Source: RYN-431 sp036388295
GTDB lineage: Bacteria; Planctomycetota; Phycisphaerae; Tepidisphaerales; Tepidisphaeraceae
Assembly: GCA_036388295.1 (NCBI GenBank)
Contig: DASVSC010000212.1
Coordinates: 1-14,925, forward strand
DNA: 14,925 bases
Direction: 5' to 3'
Below, one piece after another: positions 1 through 8,432 of the stretch. Below the pieces are notes generated by a model. The model searched no databases, was not told the origin of the DNA, and saw nothing but the letters and a program-made list of their open reading frames with translations. The number at the start of each line of letters is the position of its first letter. Position 1 is the first letter of the stretch. Made by a program: the position numbers and the translations under genes.

Positions 1-1
1 A

Positions 2-712
2 CGTGACCCGGCAATTAACTGGCAGCCGTGGTACTCGGCAATGCACGCGTCTCGCTTCGAAGTCAACCCGTTCGTTACTAAGCCAATCGATCCACGAACT
101 GCTTCTCAACAGGTGCCGGTCTTCTTACCAGCGTGCTCTCAATTCATCGTGGAATACGCGGGGGATTTCGTGTCACAAAATCCGAATGGCTCAATCGACG
201 CGACTGCTCCGTCCAACGGACTGTCGCCCGATGGGACGATTGACTATTACTGCGAATTGAATGCTGCCGGCGACGTCATTTCGAAACGAACGCAGTGGTT
301 CGGCTACCCACGATCCATTACCGGTGCGGCCACGGTGTCTGCTTCTAACGGAGACGTGACACTACTAGGCGACTTTGTTCACTACATTAGTGGTGCCGGT
401 GCACGTCCTGTGACGACTTCGCCGTACACAAATTACGCGTTGTTAGATGCTGTAAATCCAACGTTTGCTCGCTTCGAGCGGATTGGTAATGCGGGAACCG
501 GGTCGGCAGCCAAGACCGCCCGCGACACCTTCCCGCTTTTGGACAACCGCACCACGATGCCGACGGTAGCGGAGCCCTTCTTCGCCGCCTGGGGCCCGGA
601 CGACACCAATCGCCCTAAGATGTACCGCATTACGTTGACGATCGACCGCCCGGAGATGGCGGGGCGGACGCCGGACGGGGCGACTTTTGAATACGTGTTT
701 AACGCGCCGTGA
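2..712 (+). CDS. PulJ/GspJ-like pseudopilin, C-terminal part (5' end outside window)
   Basis: The frame is open from the first bases, so the gene begins upstream; 236 residues are visible. The first internal ATG is at position 41, but coding sequence continues in front of it (…NWQPWYSAM…), so that ATG is not the true start. The N-terminal prepilin helix that would prove the family is missing. The visible part resembles the C-terminal region of PulJ/PilW-like minor pseudopilins: a segment reading CSQFIVEYAGDF, then TQWFGYPR, and an ending of the type PKMYRITLTID…FEYVFNAP, a beta-rich minor pseudopilin fold. It sits 45 bases before a GspK-like gene, as GspJ and GspK do in type II secretion operons. 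Codon use looks less GC-rich than in the genes downstream. The pseudopilin assignment is inferred from sequence feel and neighbourhood; a generic hypothetical protein is the alternative. Confidence 0.65.
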   Translation, partial: RDPAINWQPWYSAMHASRFEVNPFVTKPIDPRTASQQVPVFLPACSQFIVEYAGDFVSQNPNGSIDATAPSNGLSPDGTIDYYCELNAAGDVISKRTQWFGYPRSITGAATVSASNGDVTLLGDFVHYISGAGARPVTTSPYTNYALLDAVNPTFARFERIGNAGTGSAAKTARDTFPLLDNRTTMPTVAEPFFAAWGPDDTNRPKMYRITLTIDRPEMAGRTPDGATFEYVFNAP

Positions 713-719
713 CCGGCGG

Positions 720-736
720 CCGGGCCGTGCGCCCGG
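720..736. other. Intercistronic hairpin between the two pseudopilin genes
   Basis: CCGGGC (720-725) and GCCCGG (731-736) are perfect inverted repeats around a 5-base loop. The hairpin lies 7 bases after the stop at 710-712 and just before the ribosome binding site at 744-750. There is no T-run, so it is not a typical terminator. It could adjust the relative expression of the two genes or stabilise an mRNA end. This is inferred from base pairing only. Confidence 0.35.
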
Positions 737-743
737 GGTAGTG

Positions 744-750
744 AAGGAAA
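744..750 (+). promoter_or_regulatory. Ribosome binding site of the giant GspK-like gene
   Basis: AAGGAAA lies about 9 bases before the ATG at 758 and supports that start. The start also places a basic stretch directly before a pilin-like hydrophobic helix. Confidence 0.6.
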
Positions 751-757
751 CCTGAGT

Positions 758-3700
758 ATGAGCCGTTCACCCACACCATCGCCCGCTGATTCCCGCACGG
801 CCCGGTCGGACGATCGCGGATCGGTATTGATCTTCGTCGTCGGCGTGCTGCTGCTGCTGGCGATCGTCGCCACCGCGTTCCTCGGCACTAGCCGCGCGGA
901 TCGTACGTCTACGCAGCAGAACGCCTACAACACGCAGATCGACCTGCTGCTCGAAGGCGTGGTCAATACGATGAAGGGCTCGATTCTGTCCGACGCCCGT
1001 ATTAACGTGGGGGCGGACTCGATTGATTCGCTTGAAAGCGATTCGTTTCTTGCCGGCCGAGTGCCAAGTCTTTTCAATCCGGTACCGCTTACCACTACGA
1101 CGGCGACCGCAGGCAATCCGCCGCTGTGGAGCCACATCACCGGGCCACAACTCGACAGCAATTTTTCGTACCCGATGCCGCCGGGCCGTCTTACCTTTGA
1201 CACGGCAGGATACAACGTGGCGCCGCCGGCGACCTACAAAACCCGTCGCGGGGTGGTCCCGACATACGTGCGATTCAAAGGCCAACCACTGCCGGCTTTT
1301 TTCATCAATGCGTCCGACGAGGTCGGCAGTTTTCCGGAAACCGCGTACACGACCACGCCGAACCAAGTTCCCGTTCCCGCGATTGACGCCGACGGCGACG
1401 GCATCGCGGACAGCGGCATGGTCCGCCTGCCGATCGGTTCACTGGCGGGCGTGACGTATTATTACGGGGCGCGTGTCGTCGATTTGTCGTCGGCCATGAA
1501 CGCCAACACCGCTTGGTCGTGGGACAGTGGCGTTGCCGCCGGCCGGACGCCGGGGAACTTTTTCCCCTCGAACGTCGACCTGTTCAACGCGACCTCCGGC
1601 AACGCGACTCAGCGCAACGATCAATTTATCAGAAATCGAACCGGCCTGAACGCCGTTCGGCTGGGACAAACCGCGGACGCATCAGCGCCGACTTTTTCCG
1701 CGTCCGTCGCCGACGATAATCAGAACGCGCGTGCGGAGTACACCTTCTCGACCGGCTTCGAACTGCTCTGGCTGCAGTCGGGACGCCGCCTAGGAAACCC
1801 CGGCTACCTGTTCCGCAGTGCCACTACGGAACCGCGACAGCTCGGAAAGTTCGACATTAACAACACGGCAACGCTGGCCCGCAACTTCGTCCTAAAGGAC
1901 GCGGCCGGCACGAAGTCGAAGATGGAAACTGCGCTCGCGCAGGCGCTGCAGGGAACCCAAAGCGATCTGAACACGTTGCCGGCGACCACCGATATCGTCG
2001 TAAAGGATTCGGCCTGGGCTGCGGACAAACCGGCGGAGAACCAAACGAACTGGTTCAATTACACGTTCGCCTTCCCGCGCGGCAATCCGGCCAGTCAAAC
2101 AATGCCGTTGCGGTCGATCCTGACTGGTACGAACCCAGTCGGGATTGACACGCCACTTGCCCCGATCAGCGTTCCGGCGGCGGGTGCGAACGCGAGGTTC
2201 GGAGACACCGTTTTGATAAGCGGTCGGCGATTCCTTTGCATTGCCCCCGAAACCACCACTACGCCGGATACGCTGGCCGGTCTGGCGGACTGGACGACGC
2301 TCAGTTGGGTCAACCAACCGCGCAAGGCGAACCTGAACACCGCAGACTTCGGCGAGTTGATGTGGAACTTCCGCCGATTTATGAGTCTGACCGACAACGA
2401 CGTTGATACGCAGCCGGCACCGAAGTTCGCCGCTGGCTCGCCGTTCCCGATCAACCCCACAGGCAATACGTCACTCTCAGTTCCAGATCGGGCGCGGTGG
2501 CGGCAGTACCGCAATGTCATCCGCGACCCGTACGCTCTCGACCCAGCTATCACTTGGTCCGCCCGCACCGATCTGCCCACCAGCGGTGGCCGGTTCATGA
2601 CCAGTTCCGAAGTCTTGCAATTACGCAGCGCACTGGCGGCCGTGAACACGTTGGACCTGCGCGACGATGACGACAACATTACTGCCCGTCGAATTCAAAC
2701 CGCGGTTTACCCCGCAACGCCCGGCGATCCGATTTACCCTCGCCACGCGGTGACTGTGTTCGGTACGGAGCGCCAGCCGTACCTGACCGAGGTATATGTC
2801 AACAACGATATCACACCTGGTCCCGGCTCTGCCGGCGTGAACGGCCCCAACCTTAAGGGCTATGTTGCGATCGAGTTTTACAACCCTTACCCCGTGCCGT
2901 TGAACCTCAATGGGTGGACGCTCGGCGTGATTAATCGCCGCCGCGGCACGACCGCCGCTCCGCCGCCCAACGCTGCGAAGACACCCGGTCCTGGAACGCC
3001 TCTGACGATCGATCCGCTGCTGCCGGTCACGGCGCGAACGTTCGATGCAACGATGGTCATTCCGGCCAACGGTTTTTTAGTGCTCGAAAACTTTAACGAC
3101 TTGGGGAATCGCATCCCCGACGCCACTGTGCCGAGCGCAGATGACGCGGTACACCGGCCGACCCGCGCGTTGTTGCCTGGCACGGCGGCCAGTCCGACAA
3201 TGCGTCTGAAGTTCATTTCGAATCTGCACCGCGTGCTCTATGACGCCGGCGTAGGAGCCGTGCCAGGGCAGCCGAACGGCGGGGAACTCGTGCTGCTTCG
3301 CCCGCGCGTCTGCAACATCGTCACCGGCGTGCCGGCTTACACGACGAATTTGGCCGAGCCGACCGACCCGCATGACGAAGGTACGGCCGCCGCGCCGAAC
3401 CTTCACGATCTCGTGCCGATCGACTCGTTCGACTTCACCAACATGAACGTCGCGGCAGCCGGGCCGTTCAATGTCTGGCATTACTTCCGGGAGAACGGCG
3501 CGGGCACCTCGTCCTGGCGTTGGGCGATTGCCGGGCCTTACAATGTGACGGCCGGCGTTGCGGCTACGCCGCCGACGCCGACTCCCACACCACAGACGCC
3601 GCAAATCCCCCAGCCGACTCACCGCCAAGGCCCCCCTGCAGCGCCCTTCAATGCGGGTGATCCCGAGCCGGCCACACCGGGCGGTGCCGTCGCTCTCGGT

Positions 3701-5362
3701 GCCGCCGACGGGCCGGGCTTGCCGCTGGTCAATTTCCAAGGACCCCAGTTGAACAATGTCGACTGGCCCAGCCGACGTGAGATCGTGCCGAACCCGGGTG
3801 GCGTGAAGATTTTCCCGGCAGGTGGGTTCGCGCGGGAGACTGACGTCTTCATGATCCCCACGATTGGTGCTTACAAGATCCTCACGCTTACATCGCCTGC
3901 CGTGACAACGCCAGACGGTATGGCGCTTCCGGAGACTACGGCGGATGTGACGGACCCAACGCTCGCCGCCGAGGCGCCAAATTTTACCGAGATGAACGCG
4001 GTCGCGTTGGATCACAGCTTCGTGGATGACGAGGACACGAACGTGGTGTCCGCCGTGCGTCCGCCGCCAGGTTCAGTCGTGGTGACGCCGAATCCGACTA
4101 CTAACGACGCTTTCGAGCAGGTCGGACGACTCTGCCCACTCCACACATTCAATCCACTGGCCTTTGTCGACTACCCATACACCGTGGCAAGGCCTACCGG
4201 CGCAGCCGCACCGGATCCGGCAAAAGGGGAAACGCGAACAGTGACGCCTGTCGCATCGCAAGTCGATTGGTACGACCCGAACTTCAACTTCAAAGAAGGA
4301 TCCGCCGTCACCACAGGCACACGGTCGATTTTCGACTACTTCACCCGGGAGTCGCACAACAATACATTGCCTGATGTTGGTGCCGATGCGTACATCAGCC
4401 TGTACACGGCCGCGCCAGAACAGATGCCGATGAACTCGTCGCCGAACAGTGAAATCAAACCCGCGAACATGACCTATATGGTCGCGGGCGCGGGTTCGAA
4501 TGGAACGACTTTGGTGTGCCGAACCAACGTGCCCTACGCCGTGGATTTCACCGGCTGTGCCGTTCAAGCGCTTACCGGCGCGGCACGCGGGTTGATCGGC
4601 ACCGTCACCAACGGCAAATCACCGACGGCGACCCCACCCTATACCGCGCCGCATACGACAATGACCATCACCGGCTTGGCCGGGCTGGCGGCCGGCGACG
4701 TCGTGCGAATTCTTGCTGTGCCCGAGACGCCCGTCGTCAATCAAGGCTTGATCAACATCAACACCGCACCGTGGTACGTGCTCGCCCGGCTACCTTGGAT
4801 CATCAATCCCGCTGCAAGCGCGAATCCCGGGGCGGTCAACCCCGAAGCCAGCTCGGACATGGCAAAACTGATCGTACAGTACCGCGACGGCAATCCTATC
4901 GGCGGGACTCCTTACGAACGTAAAGCGCATGGCCCGTTCCGGTCGATTCTCGATTTGAATCGCTTTATCATCAACCAAGGTGGCATGGACATCCTGCTTT
5001 TCCAACGCGCATACATCTACAATAACCCAACATCAACGCCGACAATTGATTTGGTAAACCCAAACGCCGACCGAGGCTTGGGGGATATTACACCCGTTTT
5101 CGACTTAAACGGTGCCGACCGGACTCCGGACGCCGTGCCCGGCGATTTTGAATCACGTTACATGGCCTTGAGCCGTGTGTGCAACCTGATCACGACGCGT
5201 TCCGACGCCTTCGTCGTCTATATCCAACTCCAAGGCTGGCGGGACGCCGGGACGGCGAATGCGACGATGGTGACCCAGCGGCGGGCCGCATTCCTAATTG
5301 ACCGTAGTGGGGCGACGACGGCCGCGCCGACATTGCAGAGCACGCGTGTGCCGGTCAATTGA
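758..5362 (+). CDS. Giant GspK-like minor pseudopilin with lamin-tail-like domain
   Basis: The protein has 1534 residues, four to five times the usual length of GspK (about 320-340). Residues 19-47 form a type IV pilin-like leader: DDRGS is followed by a hydrophobic helix without Glu at position 5, as in GspK, with likely prepilin peptidase cleavage after Gly21. Residues 210-219 read DADGDGIADS, a DxDxDG calcium-loop-like motif. A NLNTAD motif lies at 525-530 and an ININTAP motif at 1332-1338; the latter matches the helix-hairpin-helix-like segment of GspK. Residues about 674-780 look like a lamin-tail domain (VAIEFYNP…LNLNGWTL…IPANGFLVLENF). A Pro/Thr-rich linker spans 938-960. The C-terminal section (about 1475-1515) has the TTRSDAFVVYIQ pattern of GspK C-termini. 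It is probably the inner-membrane-anchored tip component of a type II secretion-like pseudopilus. The family call is fairly secure; the role of the additions is unknown. Confidence 0.8.
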   Translation: MSRSPTPSPADSRTARSDDRGSVLIFVVGVLLLLAIVATAFLGTSRADRTSTQQNAYNTQIDLLLEGVVNTMKGSILSDARINVGADSIDSLESDSFLAGRVPSLFNPVPLTTTTATAGNPPLWSHITGPQLDSNFSYPMPPGRLTFDTAGYNVAPPATYKTRRGVVPTYVRFKGQPLPAFFINASDEVGSFPETAYTTTPNQVPVPAIDADGDGIADSGMVRLPIGSLAGVTYYYGARVVDLSSAMNANTAWSWDSGVAAGRTPGNFFPSNVDLFNATSGNATQRNDQFIRNRTGLNAVRLGQTADASAPTFSASVADDNQNARAEYTFSTGFELLWLQSGRRLGNPGYLFRSATTEPRQLGKFDINNTATLARNFVLKDAAGTKSKMETALAQALQGTQSDLNTLPATTDIVVKDSAWAADKPAENQTNWFNYTFAFPRGNPASQTMPLRSILTGTNPVGIDTPLAPISVPAAGANARFGDTVLISGRRFLCIAPETTTTPDTLAGLADWTTLSWVNQPRKANLNTADFGELMWNFRRFMSLTDNDVDTQPAPKFAAGSPFPINPTGNTSLSVPDRARWRQYRNVIRDPYALDPAITWSARTDLPTSGGRFMTSSEVLQLRSALAAVNTLDLRDDDDNITARRIQTAVYPATPGDPIYPRHAVTVFGTERQPYLTEVYVNNDITPGPGSAGVNGPNLKGYVAIEFYNPYPVPLNLNGWTLGVINRRRGTTAAPPPNAAKTPGPGTPLTIDPLLPVTARTFDATMVIPANGFLVLENFNDLGNRIPDATVPSADDAVHRPTRALLPGTAASPTMRLKFISNLHRVLYDAGVGAVPGQPNGGELVLLRPRVCNIVTGVPAYTTNLAEPTDPHDEGTAAAPNLHDLVPIDSFDFTNMNVAAAGPFNVWHYFRENGAGTSSWRWAIAGPYNVTAGVAATPPTPTPTPQTPQIPQPTHRQGPPAAPFNAGDPEPATPGGAVALGAADGPGLPLVNFQGPQLNNVDWPSRREIVPNPGGVKIFPAGGFARETDVFMIPTIGAYKILTLTSPAVTTPDGMALPETTADVTDPTLAAEAPNFTEMNAVALDHSFVDDEDTNVVSAVRPPPGSVVVTPNPTTNDAFEQVGRLCPLHTFNPLAFVDYPYTVARPTGAAAPDPAKGETRTVTPVASQVDWYDPNFNFKEGSAVTTGTRSIFDYFTRESHNNTLPDVGADAYISLYTAAPEQMPMNSSPNSEIKPANMTYMVAGAGSNGTTLVCRTNVPYAVDFTGCAVQALTGAARGLIGTVTNGKSPTATPPYTAPHTTMTITGLAGLAAGDVVRILAVPETPVVNQGLININTAPWYVLARLPWIINPAASANPGAVNPEASSDMAKLIVQYRDGNPIGGTPYERKAHGPFRSILDLNRFIINQGGMDILLFQRAYIYNNPTSTPTIDLVNPNADRGLGDITPVFDLNGADRTPDAVPGDFESRYMALSRVCNLITTRSDAFVVYIQLQGWRDAGTANATMVTQRRAAFLIDRSGATTAAPTLQSTRVPVN

Positions 5363-5371
5363 GTTAGTCAG

Positions 5372-6106
5372 GTGGCCGCCGCCATACGCACCTTCGACGT
5401 CATCGGCGTCGGCTCGATGGGGGCGGCGGCTTGTTATCACCTGGCCCGGCGGGATGTGCGGGTGCTTGGGCTCGAACGGTTTGATCTTCCGCACGGCATG
5501 GGGTCCTACCACAGCCAGTCGCGGATGATCCGGCAGGCCTATTTTGAGCATCCGGATTACGTGCCACGGCTCCGCCACAGCTATGTGCTGTGGGACGAAC
5601 TGTCGGCGGAATTGGGGCGGGACGTCATCCACGTTACCGGCGGGCTGATGACGGGGCCCGCGGGGGCGGCGGTCGTCGAAGGGTCACTGCGAAGCGTGCG
5701 CGAGCACGCCCTGCCGCACGATCTTCTTGAGGCCGCTGAGGCGATGCGGCGGTTTCCGCAGTTCGTTATTCCGGAAGACTACCGCGTACTGCACGACCAC
5801 CGGGCGGGCCTGGTGTTGCCGGAACGGGCCGTGGCGGGGCATGCCGTGCGGCGGATGCTGCGCGACCACATGCCACACGCCGATGGTCCACTTTTGTCGA
5901 TCCACGTCTGCATGTACACGAACTGTCCGGACCACCATTTCATCATCGAACGCCATCCGCATTACCGGAATGTCTTCCTGGCGTGCGACTTCAGTGGCCA
6001 CGGGTTCAAGTTCGCCACCGTGATCGGGGGGACGCTGGCCGAACTGGCGACGGCGGGGCGGAGTTCGCTGTCGATCAAGTTCCTGGGTCTCGGCCGGTTC
6101 AACTAG
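5372..6106 (+). pseudogene. Monomeric sarcosine oxidase / N-methyltryptophan oxidase relative with internal in-frame deletion
   Basis: This is an FAD-dependent amine oxidase of the MSOX/SolA type, 244 residues instead of about 370-390. The start is GTG, 9 bases after the previous stop, without a clear Shine-Dalgarno site; it is chosen because the Rossmann motif GVGSMG (12-17) begins almost at once, with the ribose-binding Glu at 35. Residues 45-54 (SYHSQSRMIR) match the flavin-site His and Arg residues of MSOX. Cys180 in the CMYTNCPDHHF segment matches the cysteine that binds FAD covalently, and FSGHGFKFA (207-215) is the conserved C-terminal motif. Between about residue 157 and 160 the sequence jumps from the middle of the N-terminal half to the region just before the FAD cysteine. 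Most of the substrate-binding beta-sheet domain, including the MSOX Lys265 equivalent, is absent. The remnant stays in frame but is unlikely to be an active oxidase. Confidence 0.75.
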
Positions 6107-6127
6107 CAGGAGCGGGAAGGGGCGGCA

Positions 6128-6133
6128 TAGAGT
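6128..6133 (+). promoter_or_regulatory. Possible -10 element just before the alpha/beta hydrolase
   Basis: TAGAGT lies 8 bases before the ATG at 6142. If used, transcription would start almost at the ATG and give a leaderless message, which would fit the lack of a well-spaced Shine-Dalgarno site. No -35 element is evident. This is weak evidence. Confidence 0.2.
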
Positions 6134-6141
6134 CGTCTGCT

Positions 6142-7038
6142 ATGCCGCCCTCTAATCCAAGAATCGTCAGCCGCACGATCGAAGCCAACGGCCTGCGTTT
6201 TGCCGTTGACGAAGCCGGCGACGGGCGGGACGTTGCCTTGTGCCTGCACGGGTTTCCTGAAAGCCGTGTGGCGTGGCGGCATCAGTTGCCGGCCCTGGCG
6301 GAGGCGGGGTGGCGGGCCATTGCGCCGGACCTGCGCGGCTACGGGCAGAGCGACCGGCCGGCCGGGCGTGAGGCGTATCACCTGAAGCACCTGGTGGCGG
6401 ACGTGGCCGGGTTGTTCGACGCGTGCGACGCGCGGCGCAGGCTGCTGATCGGGCACGACTGGGGCGGGATCATCGCCTGGACGTTCGCGATGCAGCAAGT
6501 CCGTCCGTTGGACGGCCTGGTCATTCTCAACGCGCCGCACCCCGCGGTGATGCGGCGTGTGCTCCGGCAGTCGTGGGCCCAGCGCGGGCGGTCGTGGTAC
6601 GTCGCGTTTTTCCAACTGCCGTGGTTGCCCGAAACGCTGCTGACCGCCCGGCACGCCAAGCGAATCGAAACGCTCTTGCGCCGAACGGCCGTCGATGCAG
6701 GGGCGTTTCCGGACGACGTGCTGAAGCAGTACCGCGACAACGCGTGCCAGCCCGGCGCGATGACGGCCATGATTAACTATTACCGGGCGAACCTGCGCAC
6801 GCTGACGGACCCGAACGCTGCCGCGCCGATAATCGACACGCCGACGCTGCTGCTCTGGGGCGAGCAGGACACGGCCCTGGGCGTTGAGCTGACGGAAGGG
6901 TGCGACGCGTACGTGCGGGATCTGACGCTGGAGCGCCTGCCGGGCGTGTCGCACTGGGTTCAGCACGAAGCGTCCGATGACGTCAACACGCGGCTGCTCG
7001 CCTGGCTGGAGCGGACGCACGTGCGGCGAATCGTCTAA
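6142..7038 (+). CDS. Alpha/beta hydrolase, epoxide hydrolase type
   Basis: The protein has 298 residues, a usual length for the family, and is probably soluble. Motifs in order: HGFPE (36-40), the HGxP oxyanion motif; the nucleophile elbow GHDWGG (104-109) with Asp106; a cap segment YVAFFQLPWLPE (153-164) and NYYRA (212-216), where epoxide hydrolases place their ring-opening tyrosines; Asp243 in WGEQD as acid; His271 in SHWVQHE as base. An Asp nucleophile with the FFQLPxLPE and NYYR motifs fits an epoxide hydrolase better than a serine esterase; a haloalkane dehalogenase is possible but lacks support in the cap. The frame is open further upstream to about 5983, but that stretch overlaps the oxidase and does not look like protein of this family, so the ATG at 6142 is preferred. 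The substrate is unknown. It lies 35 bases behind the broken oxidase. Confidence 0.88.
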   Translation: MPPSNPRIVSRTIEANGLRFAVDEAGDGRDVALCLHGFPESRVAWRHQLPALAEAGWRAIAPDLRGYGQSDRPAGREAYHLKHLVADVAGLFDACDARRRLLIGHDWGGIIAWTFAMQQVRPLDGLVILNAPHPAVMRRVLRQSWAQRGRSWYVAFFQLPWLPETLLTARHAKRIETLLRRTAVDAGAFPDDVLKQYRDNACQPGAMTAMINYYRANLRTLTDPNAAAPIIDTPTLLLWGEQDTALGVELTEGCDAYVRDLTLERLPGVSHWVQHEASDDVNTRLLAWLERTHVRRIV

Positions 7039-7258
7039 TGTCCGTCCCAATTATCGGCCCAGCCGCAACGCCCGAATTGCACACGGCCCTGCGGCTTCGA
7101 CGCGACGCTTCCGAAACAACCCATGATGCCGCCGGCTGATTCCGACGATGAGGAAGGGACGTGCGGGAAACAAGGCGTGCGGGCAAGGCCGGACCTAAAC
7201 CGGCGGGGCGTTCGGGTCGATGTCGGTTGGGTCACAGTTCTCGGAAGGCGTGAGGCGT
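7039..7258. other. Intergenic region before the PilZ gene
   Basis: These 220 bases hold no gene I can support. A short hairpin, GCCGG (7188-7192) with CCGGC (7200-7204), lies about 55 bases before the PilZ start. A 33-codon frame opens at 7038 in a TAATG overlap and ends at 7139, but it has no recognisable content. No convincing promoter was found. Confidence 0.4.
7243..7248 (+). promoter_or_regulatory. Ribosome binding site deciding the PilZ start
   Basis: GGAAGG lies 10 bases before the ATG at 7259. The in-frame ATG at 7220 has no comparable site, so 7259 is the better start. Confidence 0.55.
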
Positions 7259-8392
7259 ATGGCACAGTTTGCACCCGAAGTTGCCCGATCGCCGCGCATG
7301 AACGAAGCCGACCGCAAGGCGATTCTCGACAAGCTCGACGCCGCCGACGCCGAAAACCCGGCGAAAAATCGCCGGGCGATGGCGCGGGTGCCGTTCCGTA
7401 AGACCGACATCGCCTGCCGCATTTATCACCCCGGTGGCTCCATGGCCGTCACCAGCGTCGCGACGCGCAATCTGTCGGCGGGCGGCACGTCGTTCCTGTA
7501 TCACGGCTTTCTGCACAAAAACACCAAAGTCGAAATCGTCCTCACGCGCCGCCTAGGCGGCGAAGACGTGGTGGCCGGCGTGGTCACGCATTGCCAGCAC
7601 CTCAACCGCGCGTTTCACCTCATCGGCGTACGCTTCAACGCCAAAATCTTCCCAAAACTGTACGTCGACCCGTCGGACTGGAATGAACTCGGCGACGGCG
7701 GCCCGGTCGACCCGGTCCAACTCAGCGGCACCGTGCTGCACATGGACGAGCAGGAAATGGACCGGGTGCTGCTGAAGCACCATTTGTCGTCGACCAAAAT
7801 CGACCTGACCAGTGTCGCGACCATGCTGGAAGCGACTGCGGCGCTGAAGAACAAGGCCGTCGACTGCGTGCTGTGCGACGTCGCCGTCGGCGTCGCGCCC
7901 GACATGGTGATCGCCGCCGTGCGTGCGGCCGGATTTATCGGCCCGATCGGCGTGGTCACGGCGGAGTCGGCCCCGGCGGCCCAGAAGGCCATCCTGCACG
8001 CCGGCGCGACCGCCGTGCTCAACAAGCCGTACGAGCCGCAGAAGTTGTTGTCGATCCTGGCGACGTGGCTGGCGGCCGGGGCGGGGCAGGCGGAGCGGCT
8101 GTACAGCACGCTCCCCGAATCGCCGGCCACCAAACCGCTGGTCGAACAGTTCGTGCAACGCGTCGGCGTGCTGGTCCGCGACCTGCGCCGCGGCATCAAC
8201 GGCGAAGACCTCAAAACCGTCCGCGCCGTCTGCCAGACGCTGCGCGGCACGGGCAGCGGCTTCGGCTTCGACGCGCTCAGCCAGATCGCCAAAGAGGCGG
8301 TGCAGACGCTGGACGAAACGTCTTCCGTACGCGAGGCACTGGTGCACCTGCAGCGCCTGGAACTGACGTGCCGACGTCTGAGCGTGAAGTGA
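7259..8392 (+). CDS. PilZ domain – receiver domain – degenerate Hpt protein
   Basis: The protein has 377 residues and no membrane segment, so it is probably cytoplasmic. Residues about 38-127 form a PilZ domain: RAMAR (39-43) gives the RxxxR motif and NLSAGG (71-76) the [D/N]xSxxG motif, both of which bind cyclic di-GMP. Residues about 156-269 form a receiver domain with all expected residues: acidic pair Asp163/Glu164, phosphoacceptor Asp207 (VLCDVAVG), Thr235 (VVTAES) and Lys256 (LNKPY). Residues about 295-375 are helical and resemble an Hpt domain, but the HxLKG motif reads QTLRG, with Gln326 (codon 8234-8236, CAG) where the phosphorylated His belongs. It is therefore expected to read cyclic di-GMP and a phosphorylation signal but not to pass phosphate on through the Hpt. 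The gene lies 210 bases before the OPX gene, which suggests but does not prove control of the export locus. Confidence 0.85.
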   Translation: MAQFAPEVARSPRMNEADRKAILDKLDAADAENPAKNRRAMARVPFRKTDIACRIYHPGGSMAVTSVATRNLSAGGTSFLYHGFLHKNTKVEIVLTRRLGGEDVVAGVVTHCQHLNRAFHLIGVRFNAKIFPKLYVDPSDWNELGDGGPVDPVQLSGTVLHMDEQEMDRVLLKHHLSSTKIDLTSVATMLEATAALKNKAVDCVLCDVAVGVAPDMVIAAVRAAGFIGPIGVVTAESAPAAQKAILHAGATAVLNKPYEPQKLLSILATWLAAGAGQAERLYSTLPESPATKPLVEQFVQRVGVLVRDLRRGINGEDLKTVRAVCQTLRGTGSGFGFDALSQIAKEAVQTLDETSSVREALVHLQRLELTCRRLSVK

Positions 8393-8432
8393 AAACCGGC
8401 TGCTTTTTTCGGCAAAGCGGGGCGTGGCTTTT

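Noticed and set aside
3077..4015. Reverse-strand open frame inside the giant pseudopilin gene
   Set aside because: It has Arg/Gly/His-rich content and no recognisable domain, and the + strand frame is clearly coding across it.
5983..6141. Upstream extension of the alpha/beta hydrolase frame
   Set aside because: It overlaps the conserved end of the oxidase gene in another frame and adds sequence unlike the hydrolase family.
7038..7139. 33-codon frame beginning in a TAATG overlap with the hydrolase stop
   Set aside because: The coupling geometry is suggestive, but the peptide has no recognisable features and there is no independent evidence of coding.
8393..8432. Possible terminator directly after the PilZ gene (AAAGC…GCTTT with a T-run nearby)
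   Set aside because: The stem is only about 5 bp and the T-run lies before it rather than after it.
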